The notes: generated from the letters alone by a model not told the origin. DNA of 64,000 nt from Rhizophagus clarus (GCA_015698045.1 BLAL01000162.1:310001-374000), one strand, 5' to 3'. Counted from the first letter of the stretch, positions 36,927 through 51,452 are shown. Made by a program: numbers and translations.

Positions 36927-37700
36927 TTACACGTGAATTACATTTCTAATTTTATGAAATATAATTACCAATAGTTTTTGTTGCTCTATAAACCAGGAAG
37001 GCAAATTATGAGGCAAAGTGATTAAATCCATGTCAAATAACTCGATGAATTGTTCATTTACGTAACGAACTTTATTTCCTGCGTAACTTCGATACTTTAT
37101 TAAATAAAATAACAGAACGTTTTATAATTCGTAAAAATGATTGAATTGCCAGTTTCAATATAATAATTTTTACCTCTGCAACAATTGAGCTAAAATTCCA
37201 ATTTTGTAATTTACGCAAACATCCAACAAAGGTTCCAGTTTCGTGGATGCCTGATCTTTACAAATATTTATATTTCAAGCTTCATAATTCAAACAAAAGA
37301 AAATAACGAAGATTTGCATAAATATTACGTGCACAGTACAAGTATCGGATGATTTCCAACATCCAATGCCATTTCCAACCCATCTTTTATTAATTCTTCA
37401 CTAACAGGTCGCCATCCGAGATTCGGTTTCCAAATACTTAAGCCTAAATGAACCTTTTAACGTAAAATTAAGTAATAAAAAAGAATTCAAAGAAAAAAAA
37501 AAATTTTTGTAAAAAATTACCAATTTAATGTTGTTATCCTCCAAGAAGTTCAAAACAGCACGAGTAGGAACTTCGGGAGATAATACAAGAGCTGTTTTTA
37601 ATTGAAGAGCTTTAATAAAAGAAAAATGAGAAGGGTGTAACATATCCGAGCGATAAACACCCTTTTCAATAATCCCAAACTGCTCAGGTGGAGTCAACAT
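36927..37700 (-). CDS. Oca2/Oca4-like tyrosine-phosphatase family protein, probably inactive
   Basis: Exons 37521-37700, 37329-37453, 37174-37255, 36927-37094; about 184 residues. Family blocks: FGIIEKGVYRSDMLHPSHFS, LKTALVLSPEVPTRAVLNFL, VHLGLSIWKPNLGWRPVSEE, and FVGCLRKLQNWNFSSIVAEY. The P-loop, split by an intron, reads VLCTSGIHETG. The Cys is kept, but the position of the catalytic Arg in CX5R is Glu. Active relatives (Siw14) cleave inositol pyrophosphates; Oca2/Oca4-like members are thought to be non-catalytic partners in the same complex. The C-terminus was read through to the stop at 36927; a donor after QQKLL (GTAATT) is possible. Confidence 0.85.
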
Positions 37701-37760
37701 ATTGGAAAGAAAAAGCTATCGGTGGAAATCTGCCAATCATTCCCGGCCAGCATTATAAAA

Positions 37761-37767
37761 TCACGTG
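37761..37767. promoter_or_regulatory. TCACGTG site in the OCA/RPS16 promoter
   Basis: tcacgtg in a 278-base divergent promoter, 61 bases from the Oca-like start and 212 from the RPS16 start. Cbf1-type site by sequence. Confidence 0.4.
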
Positions 37768-37978
37768 TGGCGACATACTGATTTTTTACAAATTTTTTTT
37801 TTTTGATTATTGTATCGAGGAAAAATTCTCTCTTCCGAATATCGCAAAAATTGAAGGTTAGTTTGATTGTAATAACCCATCCCGGGCAATTTCATCATCG
37901 TCCAGCAGAATTTTACTTTTACAAATAATTTATTCTATTGAATTTAGATAGGTTTTTTTGTTTATTAAAGTTGCGAGA

Positions 37979-38739
37979 ATGACGACGGAATCTGTACAGA
38001 CTTATGGTCGCAAAGTTAGTAATCTCTTTCATTTCCCACGTTTCTACATTTATTTATAACTTTTATATAAAACAAGAACACTAGATATGATTATAATTTA
38101 CCATATTAGATATGTAATTAATTTATTTATAATGAGAATGATTAAGATCAATCTGACCTTTTATTCGTATAATCAATTCATTAATTTATTATATAGAAAA
38201 CTGCAACGGCTGTTGCACATTGTAAACGTGGCAAAGGTCTTATCAAAATTAACGGGTCTCCAATTCATCTGGTCGAGCCAGAAATTTTAAGATTTAAGGT
38301 TTACGAACCTATTTTACTTTTGGGACAAGATAAATTCGCTAATGTAGATATTAGAGTTCGAGTAAAGGGCGGCGGACATACCTCCCAAGTTTATGCTATC
38401 CGCCAGGCGATTGCTAAAGCAATCGTTGCTTTCTATCAAAAGTTTGTAGATGAAGCTCAGAAAAAGGAAATCAAGGATACTCTTGTCCATTATGACAGGT
38501 CTTTATTAGTTGCTGATCCTCGTCGTTGTGAACCAAAGAAGTTTGGAGGTCCAGGTGCTCGTGCACGGTATATATAATTCATTATTTTATTACAATTATT
38601 ATTAAAATATTTACATGTTTTCTCTTCTTTTTTTTTTTGAATTAGCTATCAAAAATCCTACCGTAAATATATTATATTTACTATATTCCTGTTTTGTAAA
38701 TACGTAATTAAATACTTATCTATTTTTTCTATAGGTTAA
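37979..38739 (+). CDS. RPS16: 40S ribosomal protein S16 (uS9)
   Basis: Exons 37979-38014, 38197-38567, 38646-38662, 38735-38739; about 142 residues, the normal length. It sits in the 40S head near the decoding centre. Blocks: [52 protein letters not shown], and [13 protein letters not shown]. The usual C-terminus QKSYR-stop is reached only by a last intron (38663-38734). It leaves a terminal exon of five bases, gt taa, which completes the Arg codon and supplies the stop. Without that splice the frame would run on for about 22 codons. Confidence 0.93.
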
Positions 38740-38915
38740 TCTTAATTTTGCTCCGATATTCATAATTCCAATGTTTATACAAATAAATTATCAAAATTTG
38801 CGAATTCTTTAATGCATTAAATTAAATGTACCGCAGTTAATGATGGCTTATTGTTATGACTTATGAGTCATAATTATTCATATTAAAATCAATATTAATA
38901 TAAATATTCCCAGAA

Positions 38916-41348
38916 ATGGTCGAGAGACTCTACGGGTCACTGAAAAAAGTTGTATCGCGAATCATATATGCCCGAGGTGATCTGCTAAATTTAAACAAAG
39001 TAAAATTTGCGTCAAACATTACAAGCTCGTTAGCTTCTAAAAGTATAGAAGAACGCGGTTATAATTATTCAGTAAACGCGAATAAATCTTTATTAATGAG
39101 TCTTAAACCGGTAACACCTGTTCCTCAAGTTAAGGGAGCAGATTTAGAGAATAATAAAATAGATTCGTTTCGTAGTTTTGTAGCATCAACAGTTGCTGAA
39201 TTTTCTGGGATATCAGCTGATAATATTATAGCAATATTAGAAGTCCCAAAAAATCCTGAGCATGGTGATATTGCTATTGCAATTCCTAGATTGCGTGTGC
39301 AAGGAAATCCAGCACAAATATCTCAACAATGGGCAGAAAAGGTATCATTTATTACTCGCTTGTATGTTATTTTTACTTTCTATTTTTTTTTTTTTTATTT
39401 ATGATTTATTAAAAATTTCCTTCTTTTTAGTTTTCTCCCAACGAATATGTTACTTCATGTATAGCAACAGGACATTACTTAAATTTTAAAATAAATAAAT
39501 TACTCCTTGCTAGCATTCTTCTTGATGATATATATAAACGAAAAGAAAAGTATGGAACAAATCAGTCAGGAGCTGGTAAAAAAGCTCTCATAGAATTTAG
39601 TAGTCCTAATATCGCGAAACCATTCCATGCTGGTCATTTGCGAAGTACTATTATCGGCAACTTTGTCAAAAATGTACATGATGCAAATGGCTGGGAAACA
39701 ATTAGTGTAAATTATCTTGGAGATTGGGGTAAACAATATGGTAAACTTACATATTCGTTTTTGATTTTTGAATATTGCATGTTCTTGTTAACATATAATA
39801 CGCGTATTTGTCATTTGCCGATTTCAGGTCTTTTGGCTGTTGGGTTTGAAAAATATGGATCCGAAGAGGATTTACTTAATAATCCTATTAAACATTTATA
39901 CGATGTATATGTGAAAATTAATGTAGGTTTCTTTACTGAAATTTTGTTAGTTATATTGTTAATATAATTTTAAGACCAATAAAATTATAGGAAGATGTTG
40001 ATAAAGATGAAACAGTAAATGATCAAGCTCGTGCTTATTTTAAAAAAATGGAAGAAGGTGTGTTGAATTAAATAAATAGCGGCAAGAAAGTTGGATTTCA
40101 AATATTTAATTTTTCAGAGAAATAATAATATAACTTTTATTTCCAATGTTTTCAGGTGACGAGGTGGCACTTGCCTTATGGAAAAAGTTTAGAAATCTCA
40201 GCATTGAAAAATATAAGGATACATATGCCCGTCTCAATATTAATTTCGATGTTTATTCTGGTGAATCTCAAATAAGCAATGAGAGCGTTAATCGTGCTAT
40301 GGAGATATTAAAAGAGAAAACCATTTTACAAGAATCAGATGGTGCATTAATTATTGATTTGAATCAGTATAAACTCGATGTTGCCGTTGTACAAAAGAAG
40401 GATGGTACCACATTATATATTACTAGAGATATTGGAGCTGCTATAGAGAGATATGAAAAATATAAATTTGATGCAATGTACTATGTTGTCGCTTCTCAGC
40501 AAGATTTACATTTAAAGCAGCTCTTTAAGATATTAGAATTAATGGGTTTTGATTGGGTAGGTCGATGTAGACATATTAATTTTGGTATGGTTAGTGGGAT
40601 GAGCACTCGTAAAGGAACCGCAGTTTTCTTGGATGACATTTTAGAACAAACTAAGGAGTCTATGCATGAAGTGATGAAGCAGAACGAGAAAAAGTATTCA
40701 CAAATTGAGAATCCTGATAAAGTAGCGGATATAATTGGTATTTCCGCGGTAATGATTCAGGATATGTCCGCTAAAAGGTAAAATAGTAATGACAAGTTAT
40801 ATTCGTACGTAATTCTATATTTAAACCGAATTTTCTTTTAAAATTTTTAAAACATCTTTATTTAGAATCCGTAATTATGCATTTAATTGGAGTCGAATGT
40901 TTTCTTTTGAGGGTACGCACGACTTAAAGTGTACTTTCCTTGTAGGCTTATACTAATGTATCAAATATCTATCACAGGGGACACTGGGCCGTATCTTCAA
41001 TATGCTCACGCTCGTCTTTGTTCAATTGAACGAAACTGTGGATTTGAAATTAATCCCAATATTGATGTTAGTCTTCTTTCAGAAAAATCGGCACTAGATC
41101 TCATTGATATGGTTGCACAATATCCTGATTTTGTCAAAGGTGCATTAAATACGCTAGAACCTTGTACGATTGTAACATATGCAATGAAGTTAAGTCACAC
41201 CGTATCTATTGCTTTAGAGACTTTATGGGTCGTCGGACAAAAAGAACATAAAATAGCAGAAGCTAGGCTATTAATGTACTGGGCTAGTCGGATAACGCTC
41301 GGGAATGCCCTTAAGTTATTGGGATTAAAACCTCTAGAGAGAATGTGA
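38916..41348 (+). CDS. Arginyl-tRNA synthetase
   Basis: Exons 38916-39341, 39431-39740, 39828-39922, 39991-40057, 40156-40777, 40866-40912, 40978-41348; about 645 residues. Charges tRNA-Arg; class I synthetase. The HIGH-type motif is in [17 protein letters not shown]. Other family blocks are [30 protein letters not shown], and [18 protein letters not shown], which fills the KMSKS-loop position. The domain closes with [15 protein letters not shown] and a C-terminal anticodon-binding end. The first ~60 residues are basic with hydroxylated residues and few acids, resembling a mitochondrial presequence. A second in-frame Met ([12 protein letters not shown]) could start a cytosolic form. Only one ArgRS gene is seen here, so dual targeting is possible but inferred. 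Confidence 0.95.
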
Positions 41349-41756
41349 ACTTAATTATTAATCATACAAGATTGTAATTTGATCAAAGACAATTGTTATA
41401 TTATTAATTAAAAAATAATAATAGAATTACAAATGAATGAAATAATAAATACCGCAGTAATCATCCCGTATTTTATTATCCACGTGTATACAAGCACTCT
41501 TCCCAAAATAAGCAATAAGTGATTCTGGCGAAGTCATCATCAATAAGTATGATAATTTGTTTATTTTGGTTGCTTATTTTCGGAAGAATATAGTATTAGA
41601 ACGCAGCCTTCAAAAAAATTTTTCTAGATACTGCGGTAGAAGATTTCGTATCCAGTATAAAAAGGTGAATCGTACAATACTTCCACTAATAGTACCTTTC
41701 TCTTGGTCTCATCCATCCTCTTTTTATTTTTTTGGTTAATTTATCTATTGATTATA
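41349..41756 (+). promoter_or_regulatory. eEF2 promoter region
   Basis: 408 bases from the ArgRS stop to the eEF2 start codon. Contains cacgtg at 41481-41486. A 60-codon open frame at 41557-41739 is not conserved-looking. Confidence 0.45.
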
Positions 41757-44700
41757 ATGGTGAGATAATACATTTGAATTTTCTTTATGTTGCAAATGTA
41801 ACATTATTGCTATCTAATTTTTTGTGTGGAAATATGAGCTCTCCATATCATATAAAAAAGAAATATACTACTTCATCACACTAACTATGTTTCTGAAATT
41901 CGTTCGGTAAAAATGTGTATTAGGTGAACTTCACAGTCGACCAGATTCGCAGTCTTGTATGTATAAATTTACCAGAATTTTTTTCGCATTCAATAGAATA
42001 TAAAATATTATTTATAAAGAGCAAATCACTATTAAAAAAAAAAATTACTAATCGTTTAATCAAAATGAATTAGATGGATCGGGCCACCAACGTGCGCAAT
42101 ATGTCTGTTATCGCGCACGTTGACCATGGAAAGTCAACACTTACCGATTCCTTGGTATCCAAGGCCGGTATTATTTCTGCGCAGAAAGCTGGTGAAGCAC
42201 GTTTCACAGATACTCGTGCAGATGAGCAAGAACGCTGTATCACTATTAAATCTACGGCAATTTCCATGTATTTTGAATTGCAAAAGGATGATCTATCAGA
42301 TGTAAAACAAAAGACCGATGGTATTATCAATTTCCTTAAATTTTTGGATTAAATGCTAACTCGGAATTTTATTGATAACATTTTTCTCGTGATTTTTATT
42401 TTGATTAGGTAATGAATTCTTAATTAATTTGATCGATTCTCCCGGACACGTAGACTTTTCATCTGAAGTAACAGCTGCCCTTCGGGTTACTGACGGTGCT
42501 TTGGTGGTTGTTGATTGTGTTGAGGGTGTATGTGTACAGACTGAAACTGTCTTACGTCAAGCTCTTACCGAACGAATTAAGCCCGTAGTAATTATTAACA
42601 AAGTCGATCGTGCCTTGTTGGAATTACAGCTAACAAAAGAAGACTTATATACTGTTTGTATAAAAAATTAAAATTTCTTTCTTGCAGTTCTTTAATATGA
42701 ATATATGTATTCAATTATTTTTATTTCAATTTGTATTAGTCTTTCCAACGTACAATTGAATCAGTAAACGTCATCATTTCAACTTACTTCGATAAGGCTC
42801 TCGGTGATATTCAAGTTTACCCTGAAAAGGGTACTGTTGCTTTTGGATCCGGTCTTCATGGTTGGGGTTTCACTCTTCGCCAGTTTGCTCAACGTTACTC
42901 TAAAAAATTCGGTGTTGACAAAGAAAAGATGATGCAAAAACTATGGGGCGAAAACTATTTTAATGCTAAAACAAAGAAATGGTCCAAACAACCAACGCCT
43001 ATAAATGATAAAGGCGATTTGTCTGAACGTGCTTTTTGTACGTTCGTCTTGGATCCTATCTTTAGATTATTTGATGCTATTATGAATTTCAAGAAGGAAG
43101 AAGTTACAAAAATGCTCGAAAAGTTGGAAATTACTCTAAAAAGTGATGAAAAAGAACTAGAAGGGAAACCCCTTCTTAAAGTCGTAATGAAAAAATTCTT
43201 ACCTGCCGCAGAAGCTTTGCTGGAAATGATAGTAATCCACCTTCCATCGCCTGTAGCTGCCCAAAAATATCGTGCTGAAATGTTGTACGAAGGTCCTGCT
43301 GATGACGAATGTGCTATAGGTATACGTGATTGTGATCCTAACGCGCCTCTTATGTTGTACGTATCTAAAATGGTACCGACATCCGACAAGGGTCGTTTCT
43401 ATGCCTTTGGACGTGTGTTCTCGGGTACCGTTAAATCCGGTCTTAAAGTTCGCATCCAGGGCCCAAATTATCAACCTGGTAAAAAAGACGATTTGTTCCT
43501 TAAATCTATTCAACGTACAATCCTTATGATGGGCCGTTCTGTTGAACCTATCGAAGATTGCCCAGCTGGTAACATCATTGGTCTCGTTGGCGTCGATCAA
43601 TATTTACTTAAATCCGGTACCATCACTACCTCAGAAACTGCTCATAATTTGAAAGTCATGAAATTTTCAGTATCACCTGTCGTCAAAATAGCTGTTGAAG
43701 TAAAGAATGCAAATGATTTACCTAAATTAGTTGAAGGTTTAAAACGACTATCAAAATCAGATCCTTGTGTTCAAGTTAGTACTTCTGAATCCGGTGAACA
43801 TATCGTAGCCGGTGCAGGAGAATTACATTTAGAAATTTGTTTAAAGGATTTAGAAGAAGACCATGCTCAAGTACCAATCAAAACTGGTGAACCAGTAGTA
43901 TCTTATAGAGAGACAGTCCAAGCTGAATCATCAATAACAGCTTTGTCTAAATCTCCGAATAAACATAATCGTATATTTATGAAAGCTCTACCACTTCAAG
44001 AGGAACTTTCCACCGCTATTGAAAACGGAAAAATTACTCCGCGTGATGACTTAAAGGCACGTGCACGTATTCTTGCTGAAGAATTCGGCTGGGAAGTTAC
44101 TGATGCTCGTAAGATTTGGTGTTTCGGTCCTGAGACTACTGGGGCAAACTTGTTGGTCGATGTAACCAAAGGGGTCCAATATCTTAATGAAATTAAGGAT
44201 TCTTGTGTTGCTGCCTTTCAATGGGCTACAAAGGAAGGTGTTTGCGCTGAAGAAAATATGCGCTCTTGTCGGTTCAACATTCTTGATGTAGTGTTACACG
44301 CTGATGCTATCCATCGTGGCGGCGGTCAAATCATTCCTACTTGTCGTCGTGTTATATATGCAGCAACTTTAACAGCTACTCCCGGTCTCTTAGAACCTGT
44401 TTTTCTTGCAGAAATACAATGTCCAGAATCTGCTATGGGTGGAATCTATGGAGTCTTGAATAGACGTCGTGGTCATGTCTTTGCCGAAGAACAGCGTCCT
44501 GGCACTCCGTTGTACAACGTAAAAGCTTATTTACCTGTAAGTGCAAGCTTTATTATAATAAATTTTTATATATGTGTGTGTATATATACACGTATAGTGT
44601 AAATTTTTTTTTATATAATCTAATTTTTAAAGTATTTATAAATGTAGGTAAATGAATCCTTCGGGTTCACTGCAGATCTTCGTTCAAACACTGGTGGACA

Positions 44701-44939
44701 AGCTTTTCCTCAATGTGTATTCTCTCATTGGCAACTTATGAATGGAACTCCATTAGAATCCGGTAAAGTAGCAGATATTGTAAAGGGAATAAGAAAGAGA
44801 AAGGGTCTCAGCGAAGAAGTATGTATTACATTTATTATCTCAAATTTTATTTTGTTTACATGATCATTAATCTAATGATTCAAATTAATATTGAAATTTG
44901 TAGATTCCTAGCTTGGATAAATACCTCGATAAGTTATAA
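41757..44939 (+). CDS. EFT1: Translation elongation factor eEF2
   Basis: Exons 41757-41759, 41924-41956, 42074-42320, 42409-42653, 42740-44536, 44648-44818, 44904-44939; about 843 residues, the standard length. GTPase that moves tRNAs and mRNA through the ribosome. The N-terminus [20 protein letters not shown] is built from three exons: the ATG alone, then [11 protein letters not shown], then MDRATNVR. G motifs are [17 protein letters not shown] and NKVD. The regulatory Thr region is CITIKST. The diphthamide loop is [12 protein letters not shown], with the modifiable His. C-terminus SLDKYLDKL. Without the two 5' exons the protein would lack its conserved first 12 residues. Confidence 0.97.
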
Positions 44940-45210
44940 ACACGTGATCCAATCATTTTGTGCACAAATATAAAATGTAATAGTGGTTAAATAAAATATT
45001 AATAATTATAAGCATCTTATTTAAAAAAAAAAAAAAATCTTTTTTTTAACAATTGTATTTGCTGGAACTTCATTTTATTTTTTACCTCGTGGGAGAATTA
45101 AAATTTTAAAAATAGAGGTATGAATTAACAAAAAAAGTGTAAATTCTTATATTCAATAAAAATCTTATTACACTAATATTTCGTCAGGGTGATTTATGTC
45201 CTTAGAATAT

Positions 45211-46483
45211 TTAATGAATCCATCCTTTAATATGTCCATCTTTCATTTGAGGTTCTAAAAATCCGCGAAACATTATTTTTGGATTGTAATCATTCGCGTA
45301 AAATGATATTGTATCTTCTTGTGATTGAGAAGGCGGTTGTTGTGTATCGGAATCTTGAATTTCCCAACGAGCTCCATAACCTTCCGAATTACGAATTTCA
45401 AAAACGCGTGTATCATGCTAATCATCGAACATTTAGTAATTTTAGTAAAATTATGAAATGTTAGAAAGACGTAACTCTTGCTCAACTTACCACCATTGAA
45501 TGTAAATTAATCCATGCGGCATTCATTAAAATTTTTGCCAAAATTCGATTAGCTTGCTCATTTTTCTGTTTTTCAGCTAATAAAATAAGAATTATTGATT
45601 TAATCAATTTAAATATGACTTATCCTAATAAAGTAAATATAACTGACTTCCACTACAAGTTCCCCAAAAAGAATTTGAAAGATCCCTATGAGAATGTTTA
45701 GACAAAGCTTTAGCACCTACGGTAAGACAATTATTTACAACCGAACCTTTAAGCGGCTTGGCATTCCTTTTATTATAACGCTTAGTAAAAGATTTTAAAC
45801 AATCATTCAGTGTAGGAGGTAATTGATTAGACGATCCTGCTGTAGTACGCAATCCTAAAAATGTATTTAAATCTTTTGGATCTAAAAACGTAAATAGAAA
45901 ATCTTGAAGTATTTTTTTATGCAATTCATTAAATAGTGAAGTTGAAAGTGGAGGTAATTCATTTTTTATACGTTTCATTTCATCTTCTATCTGTTCCAAT
46001 CTAGACTTGATTAATCAAACGTATTTTTGTGCGATTAATTTTCGTTTCAATATATACATTTTAAAAAAGTATCATAAAAATTTACCTTGATAAATTTTTA
46101 TTTTCTAACATTAATAACTGACTTGTTTTAAAACCTACTGGAAATTCACCATTTTCAAAACATTTATAAAGCATTTCTATAAATGCTAAATAAAAGGGTC
46201 TTTCAATAATTCCATTTTTAAATCTTGAATTCTGATTTCGTTGTGAAATATTTATGCAATCAAATAAATGTATAGTTATCTCGTCAAGTTGTTGTTCATT
46301 CTGAATAAAATAAAATTGTATTTAGGTATAAAAGCAAAATTAATAATGGTTGCGAAAAATTATTTATACTTGATTTTCTTCTTGCAGCAATTCTTTACAT
46401 AGTGATGACCACGATTCTAGATTATCAGAATTCTCTTGTGACTTATCATATAATAATTCTTTTATTACATCGGAAAAATCCAT
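45211..46483 (-). CDS. Conserved fungal protein of unknown function
   Basis: Exons 46370-46483, 46086-46300, 45648-46000, 45491-45576, 45211-45417; about 324 residues. The N-terminal two thirds are helical (MDFSDVIKELLYD, MLYKCFENGEFPVGFKTSQL). Then come SVVNNCLTVGAKALSKHSHR and SFWGTCSGTEKQKNEQANRI, NAAWINLHSM, VFEIRNSEGYGARWEI, and the ending FRGFLEPQMKDGHIKGWIH. The C-terminal block (EIR...GYGARW...FRGFLEPQ..DGH..GW.H) looks strongly conserved and reminds me of a widespread uncharacterised family, but I cannot name it. The start was placed at 46483, in good context; an upstream ATG in frame lies at 46558. Confidence 0.75.
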
Positions 46484-46546
46484 TTTTTCAAAAATAAATA
46501 CTATGTTCGTGTACCATACAACAGCACGACTTAAATTTGCTTTTAT

Positions 46547-46561
46547 CACGTGTATCACGTG
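46547..46561. promoter_or_regulatory. Tandem ATCACGTG sites
   Basis: cacgtgtatcacgtg: two CACGTG hexamers at 46547-46552 and 46556-46561, each preceded by at(c). They lie 64-78 bases upstream of the start at 46483. Confidence 0.45.
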
Positions 46562-46629
46562 AATGTAAAATAAATATGATGATGGATTTTTATTAATTTT
46601 TTGACTATAAGAAAAAATTTTTTTATTTT

Positions 46630-48409
<1,780 letters not shown>

Positions 48410-48819
48410 ATTTTATTTTTAAGTATATTTTAGGAAATAATTTTAGATTCCAATGTAAAGGATTTCATCATTTAAATAGATTTTTTTTTTTAAGATAAAT
48501 TTTTTTTTTTCCAGATAAAACTGATAACAGAACAATACAGATTATCGACAATTTATGAGTCATATTTCGTGTTCATCAAAATCGTGTAAGCCCCCTCATA
48601 GCCACCTATTTATGAAATTTTTTTTTTACTATTAAAATTCTATAGAAAGCAACAGTATAAAATTTACCGAAAAAGGTCATTTTCATTTTCGTGAATTTTA
48701 GTCATTACCATAATTAGTATTATCATATAAATTAATCTATCACCATTGACAAAAGTTTAATTTCTTTTTCGTTACTAATCAATTTTATTTTTTAAAGATT
48801 TTGATTATTATTTTCAAAA
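48410..48819. promoter_or_regulatory. Shared promoter of DAHP synthase and LSM4
   Basis: 410 A+T-rich bases between divergent start codons; no specific motif recognised. Confidence 0.4.
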
Positions 48820-49750
48820 ATGGTATTTTATTTCCAATTAAACTATACTTATTACACGTTCAATGGCCGTGTACTTAATACTTTCATTTAAATTTCTAAA
48901 AAAAATAATTGAATTGGAAAAACACTACAGTTGCCACTTTCTTTGTTAAACACAGCCCAAGGACACCCTATGGTAACATTTTAATCTTATAATTGATGAT
49001 CTACCAAGTTAATTAATCTAAAATTTATATTGGTTAGTTGGTAGAATTAAAAAACGGGGAAACATTTAATGGACATTTAGTAAATTGTGACAATTGGATG
49101 AATTTAACTTTGCGTGAAGTTATACAAACTTCTCCGGTAAGATCGTTTGGAAATTCATATAATTTCGATGCAAACCGTTGGAATCTTAATTGGGCAACTC
49201 ATTTATTTGCAAACAGGAAGGAGATAGGTTTTGGCGATTACCCGAATGCTATATCAGAGGGAACACGGTAAATATTTCTATTTTATTGAAATTTATATTC
49301 CATATTGACTTATATTTGATCTTTATTAGATTAAATATTTGCGCGTACCAGATGAGGTATATATATATTTATTATTTAATTGATTTAAATGATTTCTCTT
49401 AATAATTATTTAATTATTTTATTCAATATAACAGATTATGGAAATGGTAAAAGAGGATTCCATACGACAAAGACAAGCGTCAAGCAGTGGAAATCGAGGA
49501 CGTAAATAATCCTAATCGATTAAATGTTATTCAATTATTCTTAATTCTAATTATTAAAATTTCAATTAAATAGGTGGTTCTCGTGGGGGAAATACTGGAA
49601 GAGGTTTGATCTTCTTTTCTCTTGATTTCTTTTTTTTTTTTATTATACTGACTAAATTACTTTACAGGAGGAAGCAGAGGCGGAAGCTCTAGTGGCCGCG
49701 GAGGAAGTAGTAGTGGAGGCGGCGGGAGAGGAAAATCCAAGAACCGATAA
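48820..49750 (+). CDS. LSM4: U6 snRNA-associated Sm-like protein LSm4
   Basis: Exons 48820-48822, 48931-48972, 49038-49136, 49217-49267, 49330-49356, 49435-49501, 49574-49603, 49668-49750; about 133 residues. It is part of the LSm1-7 (mRNA decay) and LSm2-8 (U6 snRNA) rings. Exon 1 is the ATG alone; exon 2 gives [14 protein letters not shown]. The Sm1 motif is [20 protein letters not shown] and the Sm2 part is [15 protein letters not shown]. The tail is RGG-rich ([21 protein letters not shown]), as in other Lsm4 proteins, where it supports P-body assembly. Confidence 0.95.
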
Positions 49751-49795
49751 TAGTTTCATACTTACTGTATACGAATTCGGGTTTTGCCAGTAATT

Positions 49796-51452
49796 TTAGT
49801 ACATATAAGGGTATCGATAAACATAATATAAAATTAAGGCTATAGCCAATGAAAACCATAATGAGAAAGGGTTCAGAAAAGAAAATGATGATGAATCTTT
49901 CATTAATTGCAAAAGAATTTCTTCTAGAGTATTAACAAAGGCTTCTAAAGAAAATAAATTTTGAACATGTTTTCTTCCTTGATCTCCCATATCATCATGA
50001 TCATATTCACCATTAATAAAAGAAGCAATTGCTTCTGAAAATGCTATAGGAGTAGATGAACAAAGGAGTCCAGTGATGCGATCTTTTACTGTTTCTTTCG
50101 GACCACCATTATTAATTGCTATAACTGGCAAACGAGCATACATTGCTTCTACAGGCACAATTCCAAAATGTTCATTTGATGGAGTATATAAAAGGCATAA
50201 TGCTTTTGAAAGCAAATAAGTCCGTTGTGATTCATTAAAAGAACATAAGAAAATAATTTGAGAATTTTCCGGTACTAATTCTGCAGAACCCGGCATTAAT
50301 GTAAAAGTCTTTAGTTCTAGTTTTAACGCCTCTTGATTTAACTCTACATGATGATCCACATTTTCTTGGACACGATAATCGTATCCACCAGCTATAACCA
50401 ATCGTAAGTTATTAAATTGATTGGCTGATACTAAGTTATCATCGCGTAATTTTGCAAAGGCATGTATTGCAAGTATTATATTCTTTTTTCTTTCAAATCG
50501 ATTAATTGATAATATAATCTTTTTTGTTCTAAAAGAAAAGGGATGAATTTTTTAATATTTTAAAGAAAAAAATGAATGAGTTCTAATACTTACGTTTCTA
50601 ATATCTTAACAGATTTATCTTTTAAATCCATCTTTTTATCATATGAATCAAAATGTATCCCTGGATAAAGCACTCGTGGTGTATGTTTTATATGAGGAAA
50701 TGATTCACGAAATATCTTTGCAGTGAATTTACTATTAACTACTATACAATTCGCCATATCTGATAAATAGGTAAACAAATAAATATATGATACAACAATA
50801 TACACACAAAATACAACCCATAAAAAGTCTTACCAGTTGTCAATTCTTCTATGAAATCAACTGGATATCTGTAAATTTTTTTTATTAACGATACTCTTTG
50901 TGTTAATAACTTATCAGGAAAATGACAATAAAATAAAACCTGTTTGTGAGAGTTGAAAGAATTTGAATGAATTTTATTTTTGTAAAATCTTAATAAAAAA
51001 GTTACTATATACAGTACTTTCGCACCAGTCAATCTTAATAACGGCACGCTTGCGGATAATTGGTCTACAAATATAACGTCATATTTTGCTCTGTCCCAAA
51101 ATATCATCGAAAAGGTCAAGTGAATTTGTCTTAATATAGCACAAATAATATAAAATGATCCAAAGAAGGTACGTGGTATAATATAATTTCCACGGATTCG
51201 GACCTCAAGTGTATCATTTCTAGTTTCCTCAAAACAATGTGTTGGGTCGTGGTGAGAAGTATAAATAACGACTTTATGACCCTTAGTTTGTAAACCGATA
51301 GCAGCGTCGACTACTAGTCGCTCTGCACCACCTATTTATAAAAATATACTTTTAAGTGAAAACTAATAGGAATAATTTTATAATTCGAAAGAAAGTCTAC
51401 CTATGCCAAGGTCCGGATGCACAAAAGCTACCTTTAAAACTTGTGAAGACAT
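49796..51452 (-). CDS. ALG2: Alpha-1,3/1,6-mannosyltransferase ALG2
   Basis: Exons 51401-51452, 51018-51331, 50834-50939, 50594-50759, 49796-50528; about 456 residues. It adds the second and third mannoses to the dolichol-linked N-glycan precursor on the cytosolic ER face. A GT4 fold is indicated by [20 protein letters not shown] near the N-terminus, YCHFPDKLL, VNSKFTAKIF, and the C-terminal EX7E region TPSNEHFGIVPVEAMYARLP with AINNGGPKE. A C-terminal hydrophobic segment (FSLWFSLAIALILYYVYRY) anchors it. The exon 2 donor is AAA|GTACTG, giving TGAKVLFYCHFPDK. Divergent from the elongin-B-like gene by 166 bp. Confidence 0.95.

Noticed and set aside
41557..41739. 60-codon open frame before eEF2
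   Set aside because: No recognisable family; it falls in the promoter and leader of eEF2.
42065..42073. Two-codon upstream ORF (atg aat tag) abutting ATGGATCGG of eEF2
   Set aside because: It lies at the 3' end of an intron; tag is the splice acceptor. The true eEF2 start is the one-codon exon at 41757 followed by [11 protein letters not shown].
42955..43600. Long antisense open frames inside eEF2
   Set aside because: Shadows of a strongly biased coding sequence; the sense frame is certain.
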